DNA of 64,000 bases from Actinomycetota bacterium (GCA_016185275.1 JACPNX010000044.1:124001-188000); one strand, 5' to 3'; positions 1-8,285 are shown, counted from the first letter of the stretch. Program-made: numbers and translations. The notes: generated by a model from the sequence alone, not told the origin.

Positions 1-1
1 C

Positions 2-874
2 ATAGTCGGAGGCCCCCCGGCGAAAGCGTCCTGGCAGGGTCGAACGCTGCCAGCATCGTCGGACGTGCCGCCTCCCCCGGGCATGGTGGACTGGCCCGTG
101 GATCATGGGGACGGCTGGATTCACTACCCAAACCCGGTATTGCCGAGGGCACTGGGCAAGGCTTCGCCAAGGCCCAGGTTCGTCAAGGGAAGCAGAGACG
201 GCAACGGCGACTGCCTCTTTGCCGACATACAGGTCGTGTCGCCTGGAAGTTCCGGCGTCTTCACGGAGGACGTCGCGTTCAACCCGACCACCTGTGACCG
301 TATGGTCCTCACCAGTCCGCTGGATGCCGCGGCGTCGACCGCCTTGGCGAACCTGACGGCCGAGCCCGCCTCCCCTCCGGCGACGACGGCAGCGGCCGGC
401 CCGACCGGCCCCGTTGGATCGCAGAAGTCGTCCTGGTACGACCCCGTGCAAATCACGATCACCTCATTGGCGGCAAATGCGGCGATCAACTACGACGGCC
501 ATGGCAACGACACCTACGGTGCCAGCAGCTACGTCTTCAAGTACGATGGATGGACCGGCGGCCCGCCGGCGCTGCGGCCAACGGATTTCGGCGACGACCC
601 CCTGCAACTCATCGCAAGTGTCACGAACTACAATCGCGACTTTCTCGCAATCATGATCGCTCTTGCGACCTTGTCGGGCGTACCCGGGGCATCAGCCGCA
701 GTTATGGCTGCATGTGGGTTCCCGACCAGTACCCTCGCCAGGTTTTCGCACTATGAGGTCGTCGATGTCTACAAGTCTGGGCAAGTTGTCGGACAGGACA
801 ACGACACAAAATCGGGCGCATGCAGCAATCTCGTCCACCATCATCAGTGGACCCGCAACTACAAGCAACGGTAG
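2..874 (+). CDS. Exported-type protein with 'EDVAFNP' domain, 5' end outside window (copy A)
   Basis: The reading frame is open to the left edge, so the true start and probable signal peptide are likely upstream; the first in-window start codon is GTG at 65. I do not recognise a named family. The block DGWI-Y, a Gly/Cys/Phe stretch, PGSSGVFTEDVAFNP and TCDR matches the protein at 2312-2779, so the two are paralogues. After this block comes an Ala/Pro/Thr linker and a C-terminal part of about 150 residues that the second copy lacks. Two Cys pairs could form disulfides. It is followed 12 bases later by a lipoprotein gene. GC content looks lower than in the rest of the window, suggesting acquired DNA. 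Export is inferred from the paralogue; the function is unknown. Confidence 0.7.
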   Translation: MVGGPPAKASWQGRTLPASSDVPPPPGMVDWPVDHGDGWIHYPNPVLPRALGKASPRPRFVKGSRDGNGDCLFADIQVVSPGSSGVFTEDVAFNPTTCDRMVLTSPLDAAASTALANLTAEPASPPATTAAAGPTGPVGSQKSSWYDPVQITITSLAANAAINYDGHGNDTYGASSYVFKYDGWTGGPPALRPTDFGDDPLQLIASVTNYNRDFLAIMIALATLSGVPGASAAVMAACGFPTSTLARFSHYEVVDVYKSGQVVGQDNDTKSGACSNLVHHHQWTRNYKQR

Positions 875-886
875 CGGGCCGAGCGC

Positions 887-1381
887 ATGTTGATGCCGCA
901 AAAGGCGCCCGGGTTGAAGTGCCTGGTGCTCCTCGTGTTCCTGACGCCGTCTCTCTGGGCATGTTCGTCAACCGGTGCACCGCCGCCTGTGGGGCGTACG
1001 CGCAGGCACCTCAGGCCCGAACAGGTTGCTCTGCAATATACCGACGCGTTCGCGCGGTTTCAGTTCTCCCAGCCCGATGTATCGGAGATGGTTGTGGCGA
1101 ATCAGAGGGACGTCCTCAAGAACTGGGCAGCTGGTGTCGCCGCACAGCCTCGTGCCAAAGCCGGTTGGACGAAGGATCTGCGAGTCGGTTCGGTCGTAAC
1201 GAGGGGCAACGTCGCGACGGTCGTCATGACAGGTTCCGTGTGCTACCCGCGGGCCAAGCCGGTGTGCGCAACGAATGTGGATCCGAAGTCCAAAGATCGA
1301 AATTGGCGCGTCAACACCGTCAGAATCGGCTCCGAATGGTATGTCTACTTCACGGTTCCCGGGTATAGGCCGCCAGCGTGA
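887..1381 (+). CDS. Small putative lipoprotein, function unknown
   Basis: 164 residues. The N-terminus has a basic stretch, a hydrophobic core (CLVLLVFLTPSLWAC) and a lipobox-like LWAC, so it is probably lipid-anchored at the outer face of the membrane. The mature part, with EQVALQYTDAFARFQF early and a C-terminal WRVNTVRIGSEWYVYF, resembles the small NTF2-like/Mce-associated type of extracytoplasmic alpha+beta domain, but I cannot name the family. It lies between exported protein copy A and the GNAT gene, whose GTG start overlaps this stop by 4 bases (GTGA), which implies translational coupling. Confidence 0.7.
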   Translation: MLMPQKAPGLKCLVLLVFLTPSLWACSSTGAPPPVGRTRRHLRPEQVALQYTDAFARFQFSQPDVSEMVVANQRDVLKNWAAGVAAQPRAKAGWTKDLRVGSVVTRGNVATVVMTGSVCYPRAKPVCATNVDPKSKDRNWRVNTVRIGSEWYVYFTVPGYRPPA

Positions 1382-1989
1382 GGCGCGAAGAGCAGCGACC
1401 GAAGCGCGCAGATCCGGTCGGTGCCGCTCTTGCCAACGATCGAATCTCTCTTGTGGTGCCGGACGTCGAGCATTACCGATCGCTTCGGCAATGGGAGCTG
1501 TCGGGGTATCTTGCGGTGAGATGGCGGCATCGAGGCCTCACGCCCAGCCCTCAGGCGTTCGAGGAGACGCTCTGGGCAGGGGTGATCGCCCAGTACCTCG
1601 TCGCCGAGAAGAGCACTGGGACCGTACGCGGCATCGTGGCTGCGTACGATGCCAACTTTCAGAGCGGCTACGCACACATCGCTGCGGCCAAGTTCGAGGC
1701 AGCCGACTGCTCTTTGGCGGTAGCTGAGGGCAGTTTGCTACTGGTGAACCACGTATTCAATTCCTGGCCCGTCAGGAAGCTGTACTTTCGCCTTCCGGAA
1801 TTCAATCTTCGTCAGATTGAAGGAGGTCTGCGACGGTTCGCCGTCGAGGAGGCTCGATTGGCCGGCCACGTCTTTGCAGGAGGCCGATTGTGGGATGAAG
1901 TGACCTTTGCGCTCTACCGGGAGCGGTGGGAGAAGGATTGCACGATCTTCGACCGGATACTGGAACCGCATGGCGAGGCGGTATCATGA
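1378..1989 (+). CDS. GNAT-fold N-acyltransferase-like protein (intact copy)
   Basis: 203 residues. The C-terminal half has the RimJ/RimL-type pattern: a helix (VNHVFNSWPVRKLYFRL), then PEFNLRQ where the family has N-x-x-S, then a segment ending GGRLWDEVTFALYRERW. The N-terminal strand RISLVVPDVEHYRSLRQWE is the usual first strand and helix. The acyl-CoA pyrophosphate loop (Q/R-x-x-G-x-G/A) is not clear, so substrate and activity are uncertain. It overlaps the lipoprotein gene (GTGA) and the acyl carrier protein gene (ATGA). A GNAT coupled to an ACP gene hints at an acyl-ACP-dependent transferase; that is inference. A broken paralogue lies at 3365-3866. Confidence 0.7.
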   Translation: MRREEQRPKRADPVGAALANDRISLVVPDVEHYRSLRQWELSGYLAVRWRHRGLTPSPQAFEETLWAGVIAQYLVAEKSTGTVRGIVAAYDANFQSGYAHIAAAKFEAADCSLAVAEGSLLLVNHVFNSWPVRKLYFRLPEFNLRQIEGGLRRFAVEEARLAGHVFAGGRLWDEVTFALYRERWEKDCTIFDRILEPHGEAVS

Positions 1990-2315
1990 ATCGGGCCGAT
2001 CTGGTGATCAGGCAGCTGGACCACGTGCTCCAGGATTGGGGAGGCGACAGGGTGGGCATTGACGAGCTTGATTCTCTCGAATTGCTCGAGCTCGTGCAGC
2101 GTGTCGAGGCAGTCGTGGATCGCGAGCTGCCCAGAGAGATGTTCGACGCGTGGGACACGTTGGCGGACGTGCGAGCGTTCGTCGTCGATGTCGTCGATGT
2201 CGTCGATGTCGTCGATGACGCTGATGGGCAGTTCGGGGTTGCGCCGCAGCTCGAGACGACCCCACGTCTCCCCGAAACGCACCAGAGACGCCGGACGGAG
2301 CGGACCGAAGGATGA
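1986..2315 (+). CDS. Acyl carrier protein-like protein
   Basis: 109 residues. ELDSLELLELVQRVE holds the DSL motif whose Ser (about residue 29) would carry 4'-phosphopantetheine, followed by the acidic helix II and a third helix (WDTLADVRAFV), as in ACPs. A tail beyond the ACP fold contains four VVD units encoded by a 9-bp tandem repeat. The ATG at 1986 overlaps the GNAT stop (ATGA), and the stop overlaps the next ATG at 2312 (ATGA), so the gene is embedded in one operon. No fatty-acid or polyketide synthase gene is nearby, so this looks like a dedicated carrier, perhaps supplying the adjacent GNAT. ACP identity rests on the motif and helix pattern. Confidence 0.75.
   Translation: MNRADLVIRQLDHVLQDWGGDRVGIDELDSLELLELVQRVEAVVDRELPREMFDAWDTLADVRAFVVDVVDVVDVVDDADGQFGVAPQLETTPRLPETHQRRRTERTEG
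2181..2218 (+). repeat. 9-bp tandem repeat in acp gene
   Basis: GTCGTCGAT is repeated four times within the carrier protein gene, encoding the VVDVVDVVDVVD stretch after the ACP fold. It is in frame, so copy number could vary without breaking the gene. Confidence 0.85.
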
Positions 2316-2779
2316 CCTGCCACAAGACGATCTCCAGAGTTGCGCTTGGCGTCTCGGCCGCGGTCATGGCGATGGCGCCTGCGGGGCGACTCGCGGCGCG
2401 CGCGGGGCCGTCGGCGACGTCCTCGTCGAACGGCGCGGAATCGTACCTACCGTCCTCGAGGCCAGACGGCTGGATCGAGTACCGGGGCTCCCTCGTCGGT
2501 CAACTTGACGTGCCGGCCGGCCCCCCCGTTCTCGTCCCGGGGATGCGCGATGCGGCGGGCAGTTGCGTGTTCGACGACACGCAGATGGTCCAACCCGGTG
2601 AGGTGGGCGTGTTCTCTGAGGATGTCGCGTTCAACCCGGCGACGTGCGATCGCAAGGTCATCACGGTGCGCCTGACGCCAGCCGCCTCTGCACGGCTCGA
2701 TCGGCTGCAAGCCTTGAGTGAGGCTTCGGGTACGACGCTCACCGTCTCCGGCAGCATGGCGCACACCCGGGGGCGCTGA
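2312..2779 (+). CDS. Exported 'EDVAFNP' protein, shortened copy B
   Basis: 155 residues. The N-terminus (MTCHKTISRVALGVSAAVMAMAPAG) looks like a signal peptide. PDGWIEY, the G-x-C-x-F-D-D-x-Q block, PGEVGVFSEDVAFNP and TCDRKV align closely with the protein at 2-874, so they are paralogues. Copy B stops soon after this domain (SGSMAHTRGR) and lacks the long C-terminal part of copy A, so it is either a shorter family member or a truncated duplicate. Its ATG overlaps the acp stop (ATGA). Function unknown; I infer that the shared domain acts outside the cytoplasm. Confidence 0.7.
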   Translation: MTCHKTISRVALGVSAAVMAMAPAGRLAARAGPSATSSSNGAESYLPSSRPDGWIEYRGSLVGQLDVPAGPPVLVPGMRDAAGSCVFDDTQMVQPGEVGVFSEDVAFNPATCDRKVITVRLTPAASARLDRLQALSEASGTTLTVSGSMAHTRGR

Positions 2780-2780
2780 G

Positions 2781-3368
2781 GTGGGACCCGACCGTGGCAG
2801 TCGATCCGCTGGACGGGATGGCACCCGGAGGGTCAAGGAGTTCGCATGCCTGCACGTCCGCCGCTCGGGGCTGCTGCTGCTCCTGGGGGCGAGCATGGTC
2901 GCGGGCGGCATGCTGCTCACCCGGGCGCCCAGCCGACCGCCGGTCGTGCACGCGACCACGGAGTCGCGCGTCGACCCGGCGCCAGTACCGGGCGAGATCC
3001 GCGCCCTCGCGCTGCGGCTCCCGGCCGACAACCCGCAACGCGCCTTCCTCGCCGACGGGATGGTCACCGTCGAGGAGCGCGAGGCCGCCGCCACGGCGGC
3101 GCGCGACTGCTCGCTGGCCGCCGCGCGCCAACTGGGCCTGCGCGCCTCGGCCTCGCGCGCCGACCAGGACGGCGTCGCCGGCTACGAGTTCGCGATATCG
3201 GGCGACGAGGCCCGCACCACACTGTGGGAGGCACGGTCCGACCGCTGTGGCGACGCCAACGAGGCACTGGTGGAGGCCGCGCTGAGCGGCGGCAGCGCCT
3301 ACGACGACGCGGGGGTGAACCAGCTCGAGGTGGACCTCGTGCGCAACCGCGTCCTGGCTGCCGCGTGA
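2781..3368 (+). CDS. Membrane-anchored or exported hypothetical protein
   Basis: 195 residues from the GTG at 2781, one base after the previous stop; the frame is open further upstream but this start fits the operon spacing. Residues about 32-50 (SGLLLLLGASMVAGGMLL) form a single hydrophobic segment, a signal anchor or signal peptide. The rest is soluble, with three Cys (about residues 110-155) and alternating charged helices. I do not recognise a family. It occupies the position that the lipoprotein has in the first cassette but is not obviously similar to it. Its stop overlaps the GTG of the broken GNAT gene (GTGA). Confidence 0.6.
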   Translation: MGPDRGSRSAGRDGTRRVKEFACLHVRRSGLLLLLGASMVAGGMLLTRAPSRPPVVHATTESRVDPAPVPGEIRALALRLPADNPQRAFLADGMVTVEEREAAATAARDCSLAAARQLGLRASASRADQDGVAGYEFAISGDEARTTLWEARSDRCGDANEALVEAALSGGSAYDDAGVNQLEVDLVRNRVLAAA

Positions 3369-3866
3369 CCGTTCCTGTGGGTCTTGCCGGACGGCGCGTC
3401 GCCCTGCGGCCGATCCGTCACGAGGACCTGCCGTGCATCGACGAGCTCGAGACCGGTGCCGTCGACGCTGACGACCTGGCGACACGGCCCTCGGACCGTG
3501 TCGCCCGCTGAGCTCGCCCGGGGGTTTCTGCGGTACCTCTTCGACACGTGGCGGCTCCGGCGTGTGTACGCCGAGGTGGCCGAGTTCAACCTCCACCAGT
3601 TCGGGCGGGCGACGTCGCTGTTCGGCGTCGAGGGTCGCAGGCGCGAGTACGTCTGGCTGGGTGGTCGCTTCTGGGACAGGGTGATCCTCGGGCTGTCGCG
3701 GGAGCGGTTCGAGCACGAGCGGTTTCGGGTCGGTCGCGCCATCAGCGGGAAGGTCGGCGCGCCGTCCGATCGGCCCGCGGCCGGTCGTGCTCGGCCAGCG
3801 CCTCCCACGGTGGGCGACGTGCGCGCCTACGTCGAGTCGGCCGCCGCCGAAGCACACCACGCCTGA
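3365..3866 (+). pseudogene. GNAT-family acyltransferase remnant (internal deletion plus frameshift)
   Basis: The GTG at 3365 overlaps the previous stop and opens a GNAT-like N-terminus (LAGRRVALRPIRHEDLPCIDELE) that reaches a stop at 3509-3511. The matching C-terminal half continues in another frame from about 3500: ARGFLRYLFDTWRLRRVYAEV, then AEFNLHQFGR, then GGRFWDRVILGLSRERFEHER. This aligns with the intact GNAT at 1378-1989 (VNHVFNSWPVRKLYF, PEFNLRQ, GGRLWDEVTFALYRERW). About 90-100 central residues are missing at the junction, so a deletion with change of frame has probably inactivated it. The tail after the GNAT part is Ala/Arg/Pro-rich. An assembly error at the junction cannot be excluded. 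Confidence 0.7.
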
Positions 3867-3986
3867 CGGGGCACCGGCTCTGTGCGGGCGCAGGGTGAAC
3901 CCGGTCACACGCCCGTCGTGGCCCGTTCACCTTCGGTACCGTGTCGCCACCTCGGTCGGACCGGGGGTTGTCCAGGGGGACCGGCA

Positions 3987-4922
3987 CTGCTCAACGTCAG
4001 CTTCTGGGGCGTTCGGGGTTCGACTCCCTGCCCGTGCGACGAGAACCGCCGCTACGGGGGCAACACCGCGTGCGTGGCCCTCGAATCCCCCGGCTGCGAG
4101 CCGGTCGTGCTCGACCTCGGCACGGGCCTGCGCCGGTTCGGCCAGACGCTGCCCCAGGACGGCTCGTTCCGCGGGCACGCCTTCGTCACCCACCTGCACT
4201 GGGACCACGTGCAGGGCCTGCCGTTCTTCACCCCCGTGCTGGTGCCGGGCGCCCGGCTCGACGTCTACGCGCCGCCGCCTCAGGCCGGCGTGTCGGTGAG
4301 CGACGCCTTCCACGACTTCATGCGGCCGCCGTACTTCCCGGTGCGACCCTGCGACCTGCACGGCGAGGTCGTCTTCCACGACGTCGCCGACTGCGAGCTC
4401 CAGCTCGGAAGCGCCCGGGTCGTCGTGCGCTCCGTCCCGCACGTGGGCCCGACCAACGGCTACCGCATCGAGATGGGCGGCGCCTCCGTCGTCTACGTGA
4501 GCGACCACCAGCAACCGTGCGACGGCACCGACCGGATCGACGAAGCCGTGCTCGACCTCTGCCGTGGCGCGGACCTGCTGATCCACGACGCGCAGTTCAC
4601 CGAACCGGAGCTGGCCCGCAAGCGCGACTGGGGCCACTGCACGCTGGAGTACGCGGTCCATGTCGCCGCGACGGCGGGCGTACGCCGGCTGGCGCTGTTC
4701 CACCACGATCCCGCGCGCAGCGACGAGGCCGTCGACCGCCTGTTGCCCGGCGCCCGCGAGCTCGGCCGCGAGCGGGGACTCGACGAGGTGCTCGCCGCCG
4801 CGGAGGGCCTCACGATCTGCCTGTCGCCGTCGTCGCCGTCGCCGCCGCCGTGGCCGCCGTGGCCGCCGTCGTCGTCGTCGTCATCATCAGGCGTGCGCCC
4901 GAAGGCCTCCCGCACGGCCTGA
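3987..4922 (+). CDS. Metallo-beta-lactamase-fold hydrolase
   Basis: 311 residues. FWGVRGSTPCP, then RYGGNTACV, then THLHWDHVQGLPFF (HxHxDH) identify the RNase Z/phosphodiesterase-like branch of the MBL fold; later YVSDHQ and the HDAQF segment supply further metal ligands. The conserved domain begins LNVSFWGVRGS, which favours the rare CTG start at 3987 preceded by AGGGGGA; GTG codons at 3918 and 3882 are in frame but lack a ribosome-binding site and would add sequence the family does not have. The last 30 residues are a low-complexity Pro/Ser/Trp tail encoded by a simple repeat. The substrate is unknown. A flavin reductase gene follows. Confidence 0.85.
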   Translation: MLNVSFWGVRGSTPCPCDENRRYGGNTACVALESPGCEPVVLDLGTGLRRFGQTLPQDGSFRGHAFVTHLHWDHVQGLPFFTPVLVPGARLDVYAPPPQAGVSVSDAFHDFMRPPYFPVRPCDLHGEVVFHDVADCELQLGSARVVVRSVPHVGPTNGYRIEMGGASVVYVSDHQQPCDGTDRIDEAVLDLCRGADLLIHDAQFTEPELARKRDWGHCTLEYAVHVAATAGVRRLALFHHDPARSDEAVDRLLPGARELGRERGLDEVLAAAEGLTICLSPSSPSPPPWPPWPPSSSSSSSGVRPKASRTA

Positions 4923-5006
4923 CCCCGCTGGGCTGGCAGCCTGGGCTGGCCCACTGCTGCCCGCCGCCGCCCCCCTCGCCGCCGCTTCGCTCGCTCCGGA
5001 GGTCCC

Positions 5007-5504
5007 GTGCCGTTGCCCCCGACCGCTCCCGACCCTGCCCACTTCCGCCAGGTCCTCGGCCACTTCCCGACCGGTGTCACCGTGGTGGCCGCCCTCGACG
5101 GAGACGGCGCACGCGTCGGGCTGGCCGTCGGCTCGTTCTTCTCGGTGTCCCTCGAGCCGCCCCTGATCGGCTTCTGCGCCGGGCGCTCCTCGTCGTCGTG
5201 GCCGCGGATCCGTGAAGCCGGCCGCTTCTGCGTGAGCGTCCTCGCCGACGACCAGGAGGGCGTGAGCCGCTCGTTCGCCACCAAGGCGCCCGACAAGTTC
5301 GAAGGCCTCGCCCACCGGCCGGCGCCCTTTTCGGGCGCGCCCGTCCTCGAAGACGCGCTGGCCTGGATCGACTGCGAGCTGGCCGCGGTGCACGAGGCCG
5401 GCGACCACGAGATCGCCCTCGGGCTGGTCAAGGACCTCGGTGTCGCCCGGGAGTCGGGGCCGCTGGTGTTCTTCCGCGGTGGCTACCACGGCCTCGGCCT
5501 CTGA
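5007..5504 (+). CDS. Flavin reductase-like FMN-binding protein
   Basis: 165 residues. FRQVLGHFPTGVTVVAA at the start, LAVGSFFSVSLEPPLIGFC in the middle, GRFCVSVLADDQEGVSRSFA and the C-terminal PLVFFRGGYHGL are the standard blocks of the split-barrel flavin reductase family (HpaC/ActVB type). Such proteins reduce FMN or FAD with NAD(P)H and often feed a monooxygenase; some are diffusible oxidoreductases. No monooxygenase adjoins it, but luciferase-like proteins occur elsewhere in the window. The GTG start has GGAGG just upstream. Confidence 0.88.
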   Translation: MPLPPTAPDPAHFRQVLGHFPTGVTVVAALDGDGARVGLAVGSFFSVSLEPPLIGFCAGRSSSSWPRIREAGRFCVSVLADDQEGVSRSFATKAPDKFEGLAHRPAPFSGAPVLEDALAWIDCELAAVHEAGDHEIALGLVKDLGVARESGPLVFFRGGYHGLGL

Positions 5505-5540
5505 CCGGCACCCGGCCGTCCTGGCCGTCCTGGGAGGGGG

Positions 5541-7706
5541 TCAGGCCGCGCCGAGCTGGTCGAGCAGGAAGGCCCACAGCAGGGCGACGTGGCGCCAGGC
5601 GTCGTACCGGCCCGACGGTCCGCCGTGGCCCGCACCCATCTCGGTCCTCAGCAGCACCGGCCGGTCGGGTCCCGGCTCCACGACCTCCCGCAGGCGCTGC
5701 ACCCACTTGGCCGGCTCGTGCACCCCGACGCGCGGGTCGTTCAGGCCCGCAGTGGCCAGGATCGCGGGGTAGCGCGCGCCGGGTCGGATGTTCTCGTACG
5801 GCGCATAGGAGCGCATGGTTCGGTAGACGGCCTCGTCGTCGACCGGGTTGCCCCACTCCTCCCACTCGGTGACCGTGAGCGGGAGGGACGGGTCGAGGAT
5901 CGTGTTGAGGGCGTCGACGAAGGGCACCTCGGCGAGGGCGACCCGGAAGCGCTCGGGCGCGAGGTTCAGCGCAGCGCCCACCAACAGCCCACCCGCCGAG
6001 CCGCCCATCACGGCGAGCCGGTCCGGTGCGGCCCACCCGCCCTGCACGAGGTGCTCGGCCACGGCGACGAGGTCGGAGAAGCTGTTCGGCTTGGAGGTGA
6101 GCCGCCCGCCCTCGTACCAGCGGCGGCCCAGCTCGCCGCCGCCGCGCACGTGCGCGACGGCGAACACGACACCGCGGTCGAGCAGCGACAGGCGGGCCAC
6201 CGAGAACCATGGGTCCATCGACATCTCGTAGGCCCCGTAGCCGTAGAGGAGGCACGGCGCGGTTCCGTCGACGGGAACGTCGCGACGTCGAACGATCGAG
6301 ACCGGCACGTCGACGCCGTCCGCCGCCCGCGCCCACGTGCGGGTCGACTCGTACCGCGTCCGGTCGAAGTCGCCGAGGACCGGCTGCTCCTTCAGGAGCG
6401 CGCGCTCGCCGGTGGCTACGTCCTCCTCCCACACCTGGGCCGGCGTCGTCAGTGACGTGTACGAGAACCGGTAGCGGGTCGTGTCGAACTCCTCGTTGAC
6501 CGACGCTCCGACGGTGCGCACCTCCTCGTCGAAGTCGAGGTCGCGCCCGGCACCGCTGGCGATGTCGTGGAGGTGCAGACCGGTGGCCGCGTCGCGCCGG
6601 ACGTGCACGACGAGGTGCCCGGCGAACGCCTCGACCGCGTCGTAGCGCACGCCGTCGGCTGCGGGCAGCACGGGCTGCCACGACGCCTGGCCAGGGGAGG
6701 CCAACGGTGCGCGCCAGAGCGCGAAGTCGGGCGCGCCGTCGTTGGACAGCACGAAGAGGTGGTCGCCGGAGTGGGCCACGGAGTACTCGTGGTCGTCCCG
6801 GCGAGGCTCCACGACGCGCGCTGGCGCGGTCGGATCGTGGGCGTCGATCAGGTGCACCTCCGTGGAGACTCTCGAGCCGAGCGTGATCGCGACCAGGTCG
6901 CCGCTGCGGCTGGCGCCCACCGAGGCGAAGAAGCGGGCGTCGTCCTCCTGGTGGACGAGCGCATCACCGGACCCGTCGGGTGGATCGACGCCGGTCACGT
7001 GGCGGTGGATGCGCCACGGCCGCTCGGCGTCGTCGACGGTGACGTAGAAGCAGGTCCGCGAGTCCGCGGCCCACGCGAAGCCGTAGGAGGTGTCGGGGAT
7101 GGCCTCGGCGAGGTCCGCGCCGGTGTCGAGGTCGCGCACGTGCAGGACGTGGCGTTCGTCGCCGGCGACGTCGACGGAGTAGGCCAGCCGGCGGCCGTCG
7201 GGGGCCACGTCGGCGACGCCGAGCGACAGGTAGCCGTGGCCTTCCGCGAGCACGTTCTCGTCGAGCAGCACCTGCTCGGCATCGGCGGCGTCGTCCGGGT
7301 GGAGGCAGGTGCCGTCGTCGGGCCGCCGGCAGTGGATCGGGTAGGCCCGTCCCTCCTCGGTCCGCGAGTAGTACCACCAGGCGCCCTTGCGGTACGGGAC
7401 CGACAGATCGGTCTCCTGGGTCCGGGCCTTGATCTCGGCGAAGATCCGCTCGCGCAGATCGGCCAGTGGCGCCAGCACGGCATCGGCGTAGGCGTTCTCC
7501 GCGTCGAGCACCGCCCGCAGCTCGGCGTCGTCGTGCTCGACCATCCAGAACAGGTCGTCGGGGACCTCCTCGCCGAAGCAGGTGCGCACGTGCGCTCGGC
7601 GCGGTGCGACCGGCGGCTCGGGGGTGGTGCCCCTCGCGGTGGGGCGCGACTCCGGTCCCGGCACGCCGGGTCGCTCGGTGTCCGGGGCCTCTGCGGGTTC
7701 GCTCAC
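5541..7706 (-). CDS. Prolyl oligopeptidase family serine peptidase (oligopeptidase B type)
   Basis: About 721 residues from the GTG at 7706, the usual length of PtrB/protease II. The N-terminal part (PDDLFWMVEHDDAELRAVLDAEN) starts the family's beta-propeller gate; the C-terminal alpha/beta-hydrolase domain has GGSAGGLLVG with the nucleophilic Ser (about 570), NDPRV with the Asp (about 657) and GHGGPSGRY with the His (about 694). RGGGELGRRWYEGGR is a family signature. It would cleave short peptides in the cytoplasm, oligopeptidase B after basic residues. The frame is open to 8180, but the upstream part lies over a divergent gene and is not family sequence. Confidence 0.93.
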   Translation of the reverse strand: MSEPAEAPDTERPGVPGPESRPTARGTTPEPPVAPRRAHVRTCFGEEVPDDLFWMVEHDDAELRAVLDAENAYADAVLAPLADLRERIFAEIKARTQETDLSVPYRKGAWWYYSRTEEGRAYPIHCRRPDDGTCLHPDDAADAEQVLLDENVLAEGHGYLSLGVADVAPDGRRLAYSVDVAGDERHVLHVRDLDTGADLAEAIPDTSYGFAWAADSRTCFYVTVDDAERPWRIHRHVTGVDPPDGSGDALVHQEDDARFFASVGASRSGDLVAITLGSRVSTEVHLIDAHDPTAPARVVEPRRDDHEYSVAHSGDHLFVLSNDGAPDFALWRAPLASPGQASWQPVLPAADGVRYDAVEAFAGHLVVHVRRDAATGLHLHDIASGAGRDLDFDEEVRTVGASVNEEFDTTRYRFSYTSLTTPAQVWEEDVATGERALLKEQPVLGDFDRTRYESTRTWARAADGVDVPVSIVRRRDVPVDGTAPCLLYGYGAYEMSMDPWFSVARLSLLDRGVVFAVAHVRGGGELGRRWYEGGRLTSKPNSFSDLVAVAEHLVQGGWAAPDRLAVMGGSAGGLLVGAALNLAPERFRVALAEVPFVDALNTILDPSLPLTVTEWEEWGNPVDDEAVYRTMRSYAPYENIRPGARYPAILATAGLNDPRVGVHEPAKWVQRLREVVEPGPDRPVLLRTEMGAGHGGPSGRYDAWRHVALLWAFLLDQLGAA

Positions 7707-7730
7707 CGGTGGAGGATACGGTCCGGCTCC

Positions 7731-8252
7731 ATGGCCCTCTACGCCCTCGGCGACGCCGAGCCGAACGTCCACCCGGATGCGTTCGTCCACCCCGACGCCG
7801 TGCTCATCGGTGCGGTGGAGCTGGGCTCCGAGGCGTCGGTGTGGCCCGGTGCGGTGATCCGCGCCGACGAGGGCCCGATCACGATCGGCGCCCGTACGTC
7901 GATCCAGGACGGTTCGGTGCTGCACACGACGACCTACGCCGCGACATGCGTGGGCGCCGACTGCGTGATCGGCCACCTCGTCCACCTCGAGGGCTGCACC
8001 ATCGAGGACCTGGCGCTCGTGGGATCGGGAGCGGTGGTGCTGCACGAAGCCGTCGTGGAGACCGGAGCGCTGGTGGGAGCCGGCGCGGTCGTCCCCAACC
8101 GGATGCGGGTGCCCTCCGGCGCGATGGCCCTCGGCGTGCCGGCCACGATCAGGGAGGGGACGGTCGACGCGCAGCGGCACATCCGGCCCGGGGTCGAGGC
8201 CTACCGGCGCCGGGTGCGCCAGTACCGCGCGGATCTCCGCCGTCTCGACTAG
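7731..8252 (+). CDS. Gamma carbonic anhydrase-like hexapeptide-repeat protein
   Basis: 173 residues. Left-handed beta-helix repeats run through the protein (VHPDAVLIGAVELGSEASVWPGAVIRAD, then IGARTSIQDGSVLHT). The metal-binding His triplet pattern is present: one in VLHT, then GHLVHLEGC. It belongs to the YrdA/PaaY/CaiE group, whose members bind Zn or Fe and include true carbonic anhydrases; activity here is not proven. It is transcribed divergently from the oligopeptidase with only 24 bases between starts, so promoters must overlap. GGAGGA lies 12 bases before the ATG. Confidence 0.88.
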   Translation: MALYALGDAEPNVHPDAFVHPDAVLIGAVELGSEASVWPGAVIRADEGPITIGARTSIQDGSVLHTTTYAATCVGADCVIGHLVHLEGCTIEDLALVGSGAVVLHEAVVETGALVGAGAVVPNRMRVPSGAMALGVPATIREGTVDAQRHIRPGVEAYRRRVRQYRADLRRLD

Positions 8253-8285
8253 TCCCCCGCCCGGGCCCGGCTCGCAAGCCGGTGG

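Noticed and set aside
3990-4035. tRNA T-loop-like GGGGTTCGACTCCC
   Set aside because: Lies inside the conserved coding sequence of the MBL hydrolase; no cloverleaf can be built.
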